The translations under genes and the position numbers were made by a program. Below are positions 17,605 through 27,461 of a DNA stretch of 64,000 nt, one piece after another. This DNA comes from Maribacter litoralis. GTDB taxonomy: Bacteria > Bacteroidota > Bacteroidia > Flavobacteriales > Flavobacteriaceae. The notes under the pieces were generated by a model. The model was not told the origin of the DNA. It saw only the letters and a list, made by a program, of their open reading frames with translations, and made no database searches. The stretch lies in assembly GCF_003075045.1 (NCBI RefSeq), contig NZ_QCZD01000004.1, forward strand, positions 186,001-250,000. The letters are read 5' to 3'. The stretch's first letter is position 1, and each line of letters starts with the position of its first letter.

Positions 17605-20600
17605 ATGAGTAAAGTAAAAAAGAACGCCGATAAGGAATTCGGTCTTTCATCATGGTCCATAGATAACCCGTCGGTTATTTATGTTATGATAGCCATTTTT
17701 CTTTGGTTAGGCTTCAGTGCGTACATGGCTATGCCCAGAGAAGACTTTCCTGAAATCATAGAGACTAAAATATACATTAGTACCCCATATCCTGGTAACA
17801 CCGCAGAGGATATTGAAAAACTAATAACCGACCCTTTAGAAGATAGGCTAAAGAATATTAGCAATGTTGTAGAGATTGTTTCTACTTCTCAAGAAGATTA
17901 CGCCATTTTAACCGTAGAATTTGATGAGGACATAACTGTAGAACAAGCCAAACAAAAGGTAAAGGATGAAGTAGATAGTGAAAAAGCAAGTGAAGATTGG
18001 CCAACGTTTAACGGCGCAAAAGTAGAACCCAATGTTTTTGATCTAAATTTCTCAGAAGAAGTGCCGATCATGAACATCAATTTTACGGGAGACTATCCTG
18101 TGGAGAAATTGAAGGAGTTTGCCGAATATCTACAAGATGAAGTAGAAGATCTACCAGAAATTAAGCAGGCAGATATACGTGGTGCACAAGACCTTGAAGT
18201 TGAAGTAGGTGTGGATGTCTACAAGATGATGGCTGCTAAAATAAGTTTCCAAGATGTCATCAGCGCCATAAGTAATGGTAATATGACCATGTCTGCAGGT
18301 AACCTGAAAACAGTTGGTCAAAGACGTACCATACGTATTCTTGGTGAAATTGAAGACCCAAAAGAATTGAACAATTTTGTAGTCAAATCTGAAAATGGCG
18401 CAGTTTATCTTAAAGATATCGCTACGGTTAATTTTCATGCTAAAGATAAAACTACCTATGCCCGTGAGTTTGGCAATAATGTAGTAATGCTCGATGTAAA
18501 GAAGAGAGCGGGTAGAAATGCGATTTCTGCCGCTGATAAGATCAAAGAACTGGTTAAAAAGGAAAAAGCGGAATACTTTCCATCGGATCTAAATATTTCT
18601 ATTGCCAATGATTCTTCTACGCGTACATTGAACCAAGTAGATGATTTGGTGAACAATATCATTTTCGGGATCATTCTTGTTGTTACCGTATTAATGTTCT
18701 TTTTAGGATTTAGAAACGCACTCTTCGTTGGTTTTGCCATACCGATGTCAATGTTCATGTCATTCGTAATTTTATCATGGCTCGGTTATACGCTAAATAC
18801 CATGATTCTTTTTGGTATGATCATGGGCTTAGGTATGTTGGTTGATAATGGTATTGTGGTAGTAGAAAACGTATACCGTTTAATGGACGAAGGTCTTTCT
18901 AGAACTGAAGCTGCCAAAAAAGGTATTGGCGAAATAGCCTATCCCATTATTATTTCTACGGCAACAACGGTAGCAGCCTTTGTACCTTTAGGATTGTGGC
19001 CTGGTATTTTCGGGCAGTTTATGATCTATTTTCCAATTACACTTTCTGTAGTATTGGGATCGTCATTGTTCGTGGCAATTTTCATGAACTCCATGTTGGT
19101 TTCCAAATTCATGAGTACAGATGAAAAAGAACTGACCTTAAAGCAATTGATCAGAATGAGTATTATTCTAGGTGGACTAGGAATATTAATACTGATTTCT
19201 GGTGGTGCCATGCGTGGCTTGGGTTCTGTGTTGATATTGACCGGAATCATGTTCTGGGTATATAAATACGTTATTAAAGGTGCCGCAATCAAGTTTCAAC
19301 GTAAAACCATGGTACGTTTTGAAAACTGGTATGAAAAACGACTAAAACATGCCCTTAGAGGCAATAATGTGTACTGGTACTTTGGTATTACATTTTTAAT
19401 GTTGATCGGTGTCTTTATGCTTTTTGGAATGTCTGTAGGTAGTGGTCGTACCAAAATTGAATTTTTTCCCGACAACAAACCAAATGAAATTTATGTGTAT
19501 GTAGAATACCCTGAAGGTACTTCTATTGAAAAAACCAATGAAATTACCAAAGAAGTAGAAAATCAGGTATACGCCATAATGGATGACCCTAAATACAAAA
19601 AGAACGGGGAAAATTTTATGATGGCTTCTGCTGTTTCAGTTGTTGGTGAAGGTGCAGGTAATCCGTTAACAGATGGTGGTTCTTCTGCAGAAATGCCACA
19701 TAAAGGAAAAGTTACCGTAAACTTTAGTGAATACAAATACAGAGAAGGGTTAAATACCGAAGATATTAGAGCACGGGTGCAAAATGCATTACAGGGTATT
19801 TATCCTGGTGTTGCCATTTCGGTAGAAAAAGATGCCAATGGTCCACCAGCTGGTTTTCCTATCAATATTGAATTGGAAGGTAGTGATTATGATGAATTGA
19901 TCAACACCGCCGAAGACATTAAAAACTTTATCAATACCAAAAATATTGCTGGTATTGAAGAGCTAAAAATTGATGTCAATAAAGGCAAACCGGCAATGCA
20001 AGTAATCGTAGATCGTGAAAAAGCGGGTGAACTTGGCGTTGCTGTTGGTCAAGTAGGCAACCAATTAAGACGCTCTATTTTTGGTGAAAAGGCAGGTGTT
20101 TATAAAGAGGACGGAGAAGATTATGATATCAATGTTCGCTTCAATGAAGATTTAAGGTATAATAAAAGTGCTTTGTTCAACCAGAACATCATTTTTAGAG
20201 ACCCTTCTAACGGTCAAATAAAAGAAATTCCTATTTCTGCGGTAGCCAAGGAAAAAAACACGTCGGGCTTTAGCGCTATAAAACACCGCGATGGTAAACG
20301 AGTAGTAACTATTTATTCCGGATTAAAACCTGGCTTTACCGATGCCGGTGCTATTGTAGCTGAAATTCAAAATGAAATGGAAAGTTTCGATGGTACACCC
20401 GCTACTGTCAAAATAGATTATACCGGTCAGTTGGAAGAGCAAGCGAAGCAACAGGCATTCTTGGTAGGTGCCTTTTTCTCAGGATTAGGATTGATTATGC
20501 TTATTCTAATATTCCAATTTGGTGGTATTTCTAAACCATTAATTATTATGATCGCTATTTTCTTAAGCTTCATTGGAGTATTTGGAGGTTTAATGATTAC

Positions 20601-21105
20601 CGGATGGTCTTTCGTAATTATGATGACCATGATGGGTATTATCTCTTTAGCAGGTATTGTAGTGAACAACGGTGTAGTCCTCTTAGACTATACACAAATA
20701 TTGATCGATCGTAAAAAGATTAGGTTAGATATGGAAGATAGTGACCTATTGACCATTAATGACGCTACCGATTCTATGATCGTTGGTGGTAAAGCAAGGC
20801 TTAGACCAGTAATATTAACAGCGATCACTACTGTATTAGGCTTGATTCCACTAGCTATAGGTTTAAATATTGACTTCTTTTCTTTGTTCTCGGAATTTAA
20901 TCCTAAGATTTACATGGGAGGTGACAATGTAGTCTTCTGGGGACCATTGGCATGGACGGTTATCTTCGGTTTATTGGTAGCCACCTTTTTAACCCTTATT
21001 ATAGTACCGGTACTCTTCAATATAGTTTATCGTATAAAAATTAAGCTAAGAAATTGGGGCAGTAATAGTACTGATACTACCGAACAAATAGAAAGTGCAG
21101 CATAG
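17605..21105 (+). CDS. RND-family efflux pump inner-membrane permease
   Basis: The 1166-residue transporter shows the AcrB/MexB-type plan: TM1 with SIDNPSVIYVMIAIFLW, a large periplasmic loop, TM2-6 including the conserved GMIMGLGMLVDNGIVVVENVYR segment, and a second repeat with GIISLAGIVVNNGVVLLDY in the C-terminal half. It is about 130 residues longer than AcrB. Part of the excess is an insertion near residues 500-570 with two additional hydrophobic stretches, and part is a longer C-terminal loop with SLFSEFNPKIYMGGDNV. It uses proton import to expel substrates, which are not predictable here. It is the last gene of the TetR operon, followed by a strong terminator. Confidence 0.94.
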   Translation: MSKVKKNADKEFGLSSWSIDNPSVIYVMIAIFLWLGFSAYMAMPREDFPEIIETKIYISTPYPGNTAEDIEKLITDPLEDRLKNISNVVEIVSTSQEDYAILTVEFDEDITVEQAKQKVKDEVDSEKASEDWPTFNGAKVEPNVFDLNFSEEVPIMNINFTGDYPVEKLKEFAEYLQDEVEDLPEIKQADIRGAQDLEVEVGVDVYKMMAAKISFQDVISAISNGNMTMSAGNLKTVGQRRTIRILGEIEDPKELNNFVVKSENGAVYLKDIATVNFHAKDKTTYAREFGNNVVMLDVKKRAGRNAISAADKIKELVKKEKAEYFPSDLNISIANDSSTRTLNQVDDLVNNIIFGIILVVTVLMFFLGFRNALFVGFAIPMSMFMSFVILSWLGYTLNTMILFGMIMGLGMLVDNGIVVVENVYRLMDEGLSRTEAAKKGIGEIAYPIIISTATTVAAFVPLGLWPGIFGQFMIYFPITLSVVLGSSLFVAIFMNSMLVSKFMSTDEKELTLKQLIRMSIILGGLGILILISGGAMRGLGSVLILTGIMFWVYKYVIKGAAIKFQRKTMVRFENWYEKRLKHALRGNNVYWYFGITFLMLIGVFMLFGMSVGSGRTKIEFFPDNKPNEIYVYVEYPEGTSIEKTNEITKEVENQVYAIMDDPKYKKNGENFMMASAVSVVGEGAGNPLTDGGSSAEMPHKGKVTVNFSEYKYREGLNTEDIRARVQNALQGIYPGVAISVEKDANGPPAGFPINIELEGSDYDELINTAEDIKNFINTKNIAGIEELKIDVNKGKPAMQVIVDREKAGELGVAVGQVGNQLRRSIFGEKAGVYKEDGEDYDINVRFNEDLRYNKSALFNQNIIFRDPSNGQIKEIPISAVAKEKNTSGFSAIKHRDGKRVVTIYSGLKPGFTDAGAIVAEIQNEMESFDGTPATVKIDYTGQLEEQAKQQAFLVGAFFSGLGLIMLILIFQFGGISKPLIIMIAIFLSFIGVFGGLMITGWSFVIMMTMMGIISLAGIVVNNGVVLLDYTQILIDRKKIRLDMEDSDLLTINDATDSMIVGGKARLRPVILTAITTVLGLIPLAIGLNIDFFSLFSEFNPKIYMGGDNVVFWGPLAWTVIFGLLVATFLTLIIVPVLFNIVYRIKIKLRNWGSNSTDTTEQIESAA

Positions 21106-21126
21106 GTATATTAAATAATAGTCCAT

Positions 21127-21163
21127 AAAAAAGCCCGTATCAAAATTGATACGGGCTTTTTAT
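21127..21163. terminator. Bidirectional intrinsic terminator after the RND operon
   Basis: A GC-containing stem (gcccgtatc paired with gatacgggc, 6-base loop) is flanked by A and T runs. It can serve both the RND operon on the plus strand and the convergent gene that ends at 21178. Confidence 0.9.
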
Positions 21164-21177
21164 TTGAGTTAGTTAAC

Positions 21178-21525
21178 TTATTTATTGCTTACAACAGGAT
21201 CCTTAGCACTTGCTTGTGTAACACTTGCTATTCTATTGTTATCAAAATTTACTTCGTTTATTACATCGCCTTCCCAAAATAACCATTTACCGGTTCTTAC
21301 CCCGTTGTCATAATTACCCATGGCAATTTTTTCTCCTTTTTCGTTGAACATTTTCCACTGTCCATCTAGCTTTTCATTTACAAAATAACCTTCTTGAGAC
21401 TTCTCTCCATTTGCGTGAAAGTATGTAGCTTTTATTTTATCTCCATCTTTTACAAAGGTGGGATCAACTTGTGCGTACGCTCCTAACGATAGTGCCATTA
21501 CGGCTAAAATTAAAATCTTTTTCAT
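21178..21525 (-). CDS. Small secreted MORN/YwqK-like repeat protein
   Basis: The 115-residue protein has a signal peptide ending near GAYAQ. It contains two to three MORN-like repeats: YFHANGEKSQEGYFVNEKLDG, WKMFNEKGEKIAMGNYDNG and GKWLFWEGDVINEVNFDNN. Proteins of this shape are often listed as YwqK-like antitoxins, but this one is secreted and has no toxin neighbour, so a toxin-antitoxin role is unsupported. It stands alone between convergent and divergent neighbours. Function is unknown. Confidence 0.82.
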   Translation of the reverse strand: MKKILILAVMALSLGAYAQVDPTFVKDGDKIKATYFHANGEKSQEGYFVNEKLDGQWKMFNEKGEKIAMGNYDNGVRTGKWLFWEGDVINEVNFDNNRIASVTQASAKDPVVSNK

Positions 21526-21755
21526 GATATATATTTTTTTTGGATTATTGTTTTACAGTATTGTAACGTGATAAAGATACAATTATTTTGCAATTAATCA
21601 ATGTTTAGATAACTTTTACGTAACATTAAATTTACATTGAAAGCATAACACATTGTTTTACAGTATATTTACATATTTAACTTATACGACTTCCCTAAAA
21701 CCGGTCATCGAATAAAACCTACCTTTTATATAGACCTATAATGAAATAGACTTCT

Positions 21756-21763
21756 TAAATTTG
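21756..21763 (+). promoter_or_regulatory. -7 promoter motif for aspS
   Basis: taaatttg matches TAnnTTTG and lies 22 bases before the aspS start codon. No TTG lies at -33. Confidence 0.5.
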
Positions 21764-21785
21764 CCCTTTCATTAAAGCACATGTT

Positions 21786-23540
21786 ATGTATAGAAGCCAT
21801 TCCTGCGGGGAACTAAGAGAATCACATATTGGTACAACTGTTACCCTTTCTGGGTGGGTTTCCAAAACCAGGGACAAAGGTTTTGTTGTTTGGGTAGATA
21901 TACGTGATCGTTATGGTATTACACAATTGGTACTTGATGAAGATCGTACTAATGCAACACTTTTAGAACAAGCTAGAAATTTAGGTCGGGAGTTTGTAAT
22001 TCAAATAAAAGGTGAAGTTATTGAAAGAGCTTCCAAAAATGCAAACATCCCAACGGGTAATATTGAAGTTTTGGTATCTGAATTAACCATATTAAACGAA
22101 TCTAAGACTCCGCCGTTCACTATCGAAAACGAAACCGATGGTGGTGAAGATCTACGCATGAAATATAGGTATTTAGACATCCGTAGAAAACCTGTACAGA
22201 ACAACCTTATATTTAGAAGTAAGGTAACTATGGAAGTTCGTAAGTTTTTATCTGGTGAAGGTTTTATAGAAGTAGAGACGCCGTACCTTATAAAATCAAC
22301 ACCGGAAGGTGCCAGAGATTTTGTGGTACCAAGTCGTATGAACGAAGGACAATTTTATGCCTTGCCGCAATCACCACAAACCTTTAAGCAATTGCTAATG
22401 GTTGGTGGTATGGATAAGTATTTTCAAATTGTAAAGTGCTTTAGAGATGAAGATTTACGTGCCGACAGACAACCTGAGTTTACACAAATAGATTGTGAAA
22501 TGGCATTTGTTGAGCAAGAAGATATACTTAACGTATTTGAAAACTTGACAAAATACCTTTTGAAAGAAGTAAATGGTTTTGAAATCGAGTCGTTCCCAAG
22601 AATGACCTATGATGAAGCTATGAGCAAATATGGTAACGATAAGCCAGATATTCGTTTTGGAATGGAGTTCGGTGAATTAAATGCCGTTGCACAACATAAG
22701 GAATTCGGAGTTTTCAATTCATCTGAACTTGTAGTTGGTATAGCCGTACCAGGTGCAGCCTCTTACACACGTAAAGAATTAGATGCCTTGGTAAACTGGG
22801 TAAAACGTCCACAAGTTGGTGCCAAAGGAATGGTCTATGTAAAATGTAACGAAGACGGAAGCTATAAATCAACCGTAGATAAGTTTTACGACCAAGATGA
22901 TTTGGCTAAATGGGCAGAAATCACCGGTGCTAAACCAGGGGACCTTATATGTGTACTTTCTGGAGATGCCAATAAAACAAGAACACAGTTAAGTGCCTTA
23001 CGTATGGAAATGGCTACAAGACTAGGGCTAAGAAAACCAAACGAATTTGCACCATTATGGGTAGTAGATTTCCCATTATTGGAACTTGATGAAGAAACCG
23101 GTCATTACCATGCCATGCACCACCCGTTTACCTCTCCTAAACCAGGCCAGTTAGAATTATTGGAAACCGATCCAGGTGCAGTACGCGCCAATGCTTACGA
23201 TTTGGTATTGAACGGTAACGAAATTGGCGGTGGATCTATTCGTATTCACGATAAAGAAACACAGGCGACCATGTTTAAGCATTTAGGGTTTACTCCGGAA
23301 GAAGCAAAAGCACAATTCGGGTTCTTAATGGATGCCTTCCAATACGGTGCACCACCACATGGCGGACTAGCATTTGGTTTAGATAGACTCGTAGCTATTT
23401 TAGGCGGACAAGAAACTATTAGAGATTTTATCGCCTTCCCTAAAAACAATAGTGGTCGTGATGTAATGATCGATGCCCCCGCAGCTATTGATAACGAGCA
23501 ACTGAAAGAATTGAATTTAAAGTTAGATATTCAAGAATAG
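21786..23540 (+). CDS. aspS: Aspartyl-tRNA synthetase
   Basis: The 584-residue enzyme has the N-terminal OB-fold anticodon domain (about 1-105, [21 protein letters not shown]) and the class II catalytic core with motif 2 ([18 protein letters not shown]). A bacterial GAD insertion lies at about 290-410. Motif 3 is [16 protein letters not shown]. It charges tRNA-Asp with aspartate. Whether it is discriminating (Asp only) or also charges tRNA-Asn was not judged. It is a single-gene unit with its own -7 motif and a clean terminator behind it. Confidence 0.98.
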   Translation: MYRSHSCGELRESHIGTTVTLSGWVSKTRDKGFVVWVDIRDRYGITQLVLDEDRTNATLLEQARNLGREFVIQIKGEVIERASKNANIPTGNIEVLVSELTILNESKTPPFTIENETDGGEDLRMKYRYLDIRRKPVQNNLIFRSKVTMEVRKFLSGEGFIEVETPYLIKSTPEGARDFVVPSRMNEGQFYALPQSPQTFKQLLMVGGMDKYFQIVKCFRDEDLRADRQPEFTQIDCEMAFVEQEDILNVFENLTKYLLKEVNGFEIESFPRMTYDEAMSKYGNDKPDIRFGMEFGELNAVAQHKEFGVFNSSELVVGIAVPGAASYTRKELDALVNWVKRPQVGAKGMVYVKCNEDGSYKSTVDKFYDQDDLAKWAEITGAKPGDLICVLSGDANKTRTQLSALRMEMATRLGLRKPNEFAPLWVVDFPLLELDEETGHYHAMHHPFTSPKPGQLELLETDPGAVRANAYDLVLNGNEIGGGSIRIHDKETQATMFKHLGFTPEEAKAQFGFLMDAFQYGAPPHGGLAFGLDRLVAILGGQETIRDFIAFPKNNSGRDVMIDAPAAIDNEQLKELNLKLDIQE

Positions 23541-23563
23541 TTCATCTTGATCAATTTATAATT

Positions 23564-23594
23564 AAAAATCCTGCCACTGTGCAGGATTTTTTTG
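23564..23594 (+). terminator. Intrinsic terminator after aspS
   Basis: Stem aatcctgc/gcaggatt with loop cactgt is followed by seven T residues. Confidence 0.88.
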
Positions 23595-23668
23595 TTTTCT
23601 ACTAGTTTCTATTTATTCATTAAAATAAAGCACTATTCATGTAAGGTATTTTTTGTTAAATTCACTTT

Positions 23669-24216
23669 GTGAAAAAATGGGTTAAAATTTTATTGTTTAG
23701 TTTATTGGGTATCCTACTCATATTAGGGGTTTTTGCGGGATATTTTTACTACAAGTTCGAGAATGCATATGACACCACCGATAGACCTTATAAAAATTAT
23801 GTAGGATATATTGATCAGGAAAAAGCCCTATTAAATGATGTTTATTCATTATGTGATGATGGCGGTATATATCATACGTATAGTAGTGCGGGTTTAGATG
23901 CATACGCAAATACCAAAAGCAATTTAGAATAAACTTAGCGGAGAGTTACCAAGGAGATACTTTTAATGATTCAGGATATATAAATTTTCGATTTTTGGTT
24001 AATTGTGAAGGAAATCCAGGATGGTTTGAAATCATTCAAATGAATCTTGACTTAGAAGAAACTGAACTTGATTCTAATATGGTAGACTCCCTCTTTTCAT
24101 TTACGGCTTTATCCAAAAATTGGAAACCATTAGAATTCAAAGAAGAGCCTGGCAATTATTACATGTACCTATCATACCGAATAGAAAATGGAAAAGTGGT
24201 TGAAATTATTCCTTAG
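23669..24216 (+). pseudogene. Frameshifted gene for a membrane-anchored or secreted protein of unknown function
   Basis: A GTG-initiated frame (23669-23932) encodes a hydrophobic N-terminus (VKILLFSLLGILLILGVFAGYFYY) and then stops after ...NTKSNLE. The -1 frame continues without a stop from upstream of 23900 (FRINLAESYQGDTFNDSGYI then NFRFLVNCEGNPGWFEIIQ) to 24216. Adding one T to the ttt run at 23923-23925 would join both halves into one protein of about 182 residues. The join is smooth: a polar N-terminal half is followed by a compact C-terminal domain. Either the gene is broken in this strain or the assembly has a homopolymer error. Function is not recognised. The following lipoprotein gene starts inside its last 29 bases. 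Confidence 0.75.
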
Positions 24217-25015
24217 TTGCTTTATACTATTATTATCAATTTCTTGCACAGATAATGGTAATGAAAAAGATGCTAGAACTTTGGCTGAAGAAAGATTTAA
24301 AGATGCTATATTTTTTAGACAAGGCTCAGTTGCTTTTCAAAATGGTATAGCTGAAGCTGTAGCTATAGACTCAACATATGAACCTGGGGTTTATGAGCTT
24401 TCTGTAGCCGACCTAAAACGTGGATTACCACATAAATGGTTGCCTCAATATAATAAAGCTGTAAAACTAAATCCTGTGCAACGTATACCTTGGCGGGGTT
24501 ACCTCTACTTATGGTTTTATAGAGATTATGAAAAGGCTATCGCAGATTTTAATGCATCAGATACAATTACCTCATATTTAGATTATCCACAAGGGCATAG
24601 TGTCGATTTTTGGCGCGGCATAGCCTATTTAGGCGCAAAAGACTATGATAATTCTATTGCTTATTGGGACAAACACATTACTAAAGAAACAGAAGATTCG
24701 GGTGAAGATTGGGTAGAGCTAGAAGCTTTTCTTTACAGAGGGATAGCCTATTTTGAATCTGGTAATACAAAGAAAGCAAATGAGAATTTTGACAAAGTTA
24801 TTCAGTACTTTACCAGCTCTGCAGATGCTAAATATTACAAAGCACAGCTATTATTAAATGAAGGCCATAAAAAGGCAGCTTTAAACATGATCGAAGATAC
24901 CATTGTAGATTTCAACAACGGCTATTATAACAATAGAGCTTATGTTGAAACACTCCGTCAAATTTACCTATTAGATTTAGAAGAACTAAAATCAAAAATC
25001 ATAGCTAGTAATTAA
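24188..25015 (+). CDS. TPR-like lipoprotein
   Basis: The 275-residue protein has a lipobox (LSISC, Cys20) followed by TPR-like helical pairs, including YEKAIADFNAS, FWRGIAYLGAKDYDNSIAYW, YRGIAYFESGNTKKANENFDKVI and YYKAQLLLNEGHKKAALNMI. It overlaps the end of the frameshifted gene by 29 bases, which suggests translational coupling and a shared role that may be lost with the frameshift. TPR lipoproteins of this type act as scaffolds; a partner is not identifiable. Confidence 0.85.
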   Translation: MEKWLKLFLSCFILLLSISCTDNGNEKDARTLAEERFKDAIFFRQGSVAFQNGIAEAVAIDSTYEPGVYELSVADLKRGLPHKWLPQYNKAVKLNPVQRIPWRGYLYLWFYRDYEKAIADFNASDTITSYLDYPQGHSVDFWRGIAYLGAKDYDNSIAYWDKHITKETEDSGEDWVELEAFLYRGIAYFESGNTKKANENFDKVIQYFTSSADAKYYKAQLLLNEGHKKAALNMIEDTIVDFNNGYYNNRAYVETLRQIYLLDLEELKSKIIASN

Positions 25016-25016
25016 A

Positions 25017-25024
25017 TACCTTTG
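25017..25024 (+). promoter_or_regulatory. -7 promoter motif for the ClC channel gene
   Basis: tacctttg matches TAnnTTTG directly after the stop codon of the TPR gene, 26 bases before the next start. Confidence 0.4.
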
Positions 25025-25050
25025 ACCCCTAATAATGTTATGGCTCAACC

Positions 25051-26835
25051 ATGCCCATTCAAACGAACAACTTCTTAAAGCGAATTTATAAGTGGAGATA
25101 TAAGAACATCTCCCAAAAGACCTTTATTTATATCTTAAGTGTAGTTGTGGGTCTTTTAGCTGGTTTAGCATCGGTAACCCTAAAAAACATTACCTATTTC
25201 ATTGAAGCATCTCTTGAAAAAGGAATCATTTTCTCTAGTAATCAGCTGTATTTTATCCTCCCTATCATTGGACTGACATTGGTTTATTTGTATGTAAAAT
25301 TTGTACATAAAGAGAAACTAAAGCACGCCGTATCATCGATCTTATTTTCCTTATCAAAGAACAAAGGTCATATTGACGTTAAGCAAGTATACACCCAATT
25401 GATTATAGCTCCATTAACGGTTGGTTTTGGTGGTTCGGTGGGGTTACTGGGACCAGCAGTGGCAACTGGAGCGGCAATTAGTTCAAATCTTGGTAGGCTG
25501 TTTCATATTAACAGTAAAACCCGTTCCCTATTGATTGCCTGTGCATCGGCAGGTGCGATATCGTCAATATTTCAATCACCCATTGCCGCCATTATTTTTG
25601 CGGTAGAAGTATTTAGCCTAGATCTTACTATGATATCTATGCTTCCCCTATTATTGGCCTCTATTAGCGGCGTACTTACCTCCTATTTTTTTATGGGTAA
25701 TGAGATATTGTTCAACTTTTCTATCAATGAACCATTTCAAGTTAAGGATACACTATTTTATATTGTTCTTGGTGTAGGTACAGCGGTAGCGTCTATCTAT
25801 TTTACAAAAATGTATTTTGGTATCATCAACCTATTCAAACCGTTGAAAAGTCCAAAATATCGCCTTTTGGTCGGTGGGTTGGCTATTGGTATAATGCTTT
25901 ATATGATACCACCATTATACGGTGAAGGTTTTTCCTTTATAAACGACCTTTTGAAAGGTGATCATATTAGCGCATTAGGAAAAACACCGTTAGACGCATA
26001 TATCGATAATATTTGGGTCGTAATTGCATTACTGTTCGGCATAACCATTTTTAAGGCCGTGGCGATGACCACTACATTGGCAGCTGGTGGTGCAGGCGGA
26101 ATTTTTATACCCACCATGGTAATGGGCAGTGCGTTAGGTAATGTAGTAGCAAAGTTGATCAACAATTCTGGTTTAGGGTTTTCTGTATCGGAAAGTAACT
26201 TTACGTTGATCGGTATGGCCGGTCTTATTGCAGGTGTGCAACACGCACCCTTGACCGCAATATTCCTCATCGCTGAAATAACAGGCGGTTATTCCTTATT
26301 TGTTCCATTAATGATTACCGCATCAATTTCATATATCATCACCAAAAACACCGTTGATTACACGATTTACACAAGAGAATTAGCAGAAAGTGGTGAGTTG
26401 TTGACCCATAACAAGGATCAAGCAGTATTAACCTTAATGGATTTGGATTCCGTTATAGAGACGAATTTTAAAACCGTACATCCAGAAATGACCTTGGGAG
26501 AAATGCTACATGATTCGGTCGCAAAATCTACCCGAAACATATTTCCTGTAGTTGACACCAATCAGAAATTTTTAGGTATTATACTTTTAGATGATATTAG
26601 GGAATTTATGTTCGATACAAAATTGTATAATACTACCAAGGTTGAAACCTTTACCCATAAAGCACCCGATCATATATATTACGGTATTGACACCATGCAA
26701 ATAGTCATGCAAAAATTTCAAGACAGCGGCGCTTGGAACTTACCTGTGGTGAAACATGGAAAATACATGGGCTTTGTTTCAAAATCTAAGTTATTGACCG
26801 CCTACAGAAGAGAACTTATAAGGTTTACAAAGTAA
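25051..26835 (+). CDS. ClC-family chloride channel with C-terminal CBS domains
   Basis: The 594-residue protein has the ClC membrane domain (about 20-430) and two cytoplasmic CBS domains (about 455-590, with HPEMTLGEMLHDSV and GIDTMQIVMQKFQDSG). Conserved anion-path segments are visible: GFGGSVG at 125-131, SPIAAIIFAVEVF, and GGAGGIFIPTMVMG. The residue matching the gating glutamate of E. coli ClC-ec1 (Glu148) is Leu133 (VGLLGP), and the position of the internal proton glutamate (Glu203) is Val187. Loss of both suggests a passive chloride channel rather than a 2Cl-/H+ exchanger, as inferred from family knowledge. A small membrane protein gene follows 29 bases downstream. Confidence 0.92.
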   Translation: MPIQTNNFLKRIYKWRYKNISQKTFIYILSVVVGLLAGLASVTLKNITYFIEASLEKGIIFSSNQLYFILPIIGLTLVYLYVKFVHKEKLKHAVSSILFSLSKNKGHIDVKQVYTQLIIAPLTVGFGGSVGLLGPAVATGAAISSNLGRLFHINSKTRSLLIACASAGAISSIFQSPIAAIIFAVEVFSLDLTMISMLPLLLASISGVLTSYFFMGNEILFNFSINEPFQVKDTLFYIVLGVGTAVASIYFTKMYFGIINLFKPLKSPKYRLLVGGLAIGIMLYMIPPLYGEGFSFINDLLKGDHISALGKTPLDAYIDNIWVVIALLFGITIFKAVAMTTTLAAGGAGGIFIPTMVMGSALGNVVAKLINNSGLGFSVSESNFTLIGMAGLIAGVQHAPLTAIFLIAEITGGYSLFVPLMITASISYIITKNTVDYTIYTRELAESGELLTHNKDQAVLTLMDLDSVIETNFKTVHPEMTLGEMLHDSVAKSTRNIFPVVDTNQKFLGIILLDDIREFMFDTKLYNTTKVETFTHKAPDHIYYGIDTMQIVMQKFQDSGAWNLPVVKHGKYMGFVSKSKLLTAYRRELIRFTK

Positions 26836-26864
26836 GCTTTGACGATTAAAATAAAATTAAGGAC

Positions 26865-27131
26865 ATGAAATACATTATAACACTGATAGTCTTAATCTCA
26901 ATCGGACTCATAATTTACGGCTTTACCTTAGATGCCAGCCAAGAAGCCTTATCACATAGATATATTGGATCAGGTACTCTTGGGCTATTTTTACTTGCGA
27001 TGCCACTTTTTCTAATAAAGGAGAGCAAAGGCAAAAAGTTCAAAGATTATATGCTTACCGATGAAAATGTAAGAAAAATGCAGGGAAAAGAACCTAGAAA
27101 CACTGATAATCAAGACACTCCAAAAAAATAA
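26865..27131 (+). CDS. Small two-helix membrane protein of unknown function
   Basis: The 88-residue protein has two hydrophobic segments (IITLIVLISIGLIIYGF and GSGTLGLFLLAMPLFLI) and a charged C-terminal tail of about 35 residues (KGKKFKDYMLTDENVRKMQ). It starts 29 bases after the ClC gene with no terminator between, so it is probably cotranscribed. No family could be assigned. An accessory role to the channel is only suggested by position. Confidence 0.72.
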   Translation: MKYIITLIVLISIGLIIYGFTLDASQEALSHRYIGSGTLGLFLLAMPLFLIKESKGKKFKDYMLTDENVRKMQGKEPRNTDNQDTPKK

Positions 27132-27201
27132 TCATCTATTTTTCTACCAATCAAGCTGAAAATATATTAAATTAGAATGTTAATATTAAAATTTCAATAC
27201 A

Positions 27202-27393
27202 ATGATCGGTACCGTCAAATTTTACAATGAATCTAAAGGTTATGGATTTATAACCAATGAAGAAACTGGAAAAGATATTTTTGTTCATGCCACTGCATTA
27301 CATGGCACTGAAATAAGAGAAGGAGATAGAGTAAGCTATGAAGAGGAAGAAGGAAGAAAAGGTACGGTTGCCGGACAAATTCAAGTACTATAA
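27202..27393 (+). CDS. Cold-shock protein, CspA family
   Basis: The 63-residue protein is a single OB-fold cold-shock domain with both RNA-binding motifs: RNP-1 (KGYGFIT) and RNP-2 (DIFVHA). It starts MIGTVKFYNESKGYGFI, the typical beginning. Cold-shock proteins bind single-stranded RNA and melt secondary structure. The gene stands alone, with a strong terminator behind it shared with the convergent tadA. The leader shows no long cold-shock-type untranslated region that I can identify. Confidence 0.95.
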   Translation: MIGTVKFYNESKGYGFITNEETGKDIFVHATALHGTEIREGDRVSYEEEEGRKGTVAGQIQVL

Positions 27394-27422
27394 ATAGTTT
27401 TTCTTTAAGTATAAAATTAACT

Positions 27423-27446
27423 AACCACGCAAAAGCGTGGTTTTTC
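27423..27446. terminator. Intrinsic terminator between cspA-family gene and tadA
   Basis: Stem accacgc/gcgtggt with loop aaaa is followed by a T run on the plus strand. It sits between the two convergent genes. Confidence 0.85.
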
Positions 27447-27461
27447 GTTTACTACAAAAAA

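Noticed and set aside
21178..21525. YwqK antitoxin of a toxin-antitoxin pair
   Set aside because: The protein has a signal peptide and no toxin gene is adjacent; only the repeat type is similar.
23995..24216. Separate small gene starting at TTG 23995
   Set aside because: The frame is open further upstream and joins the preceding frame by a single-base shift, so it is the C-terminal part of one broken gene.
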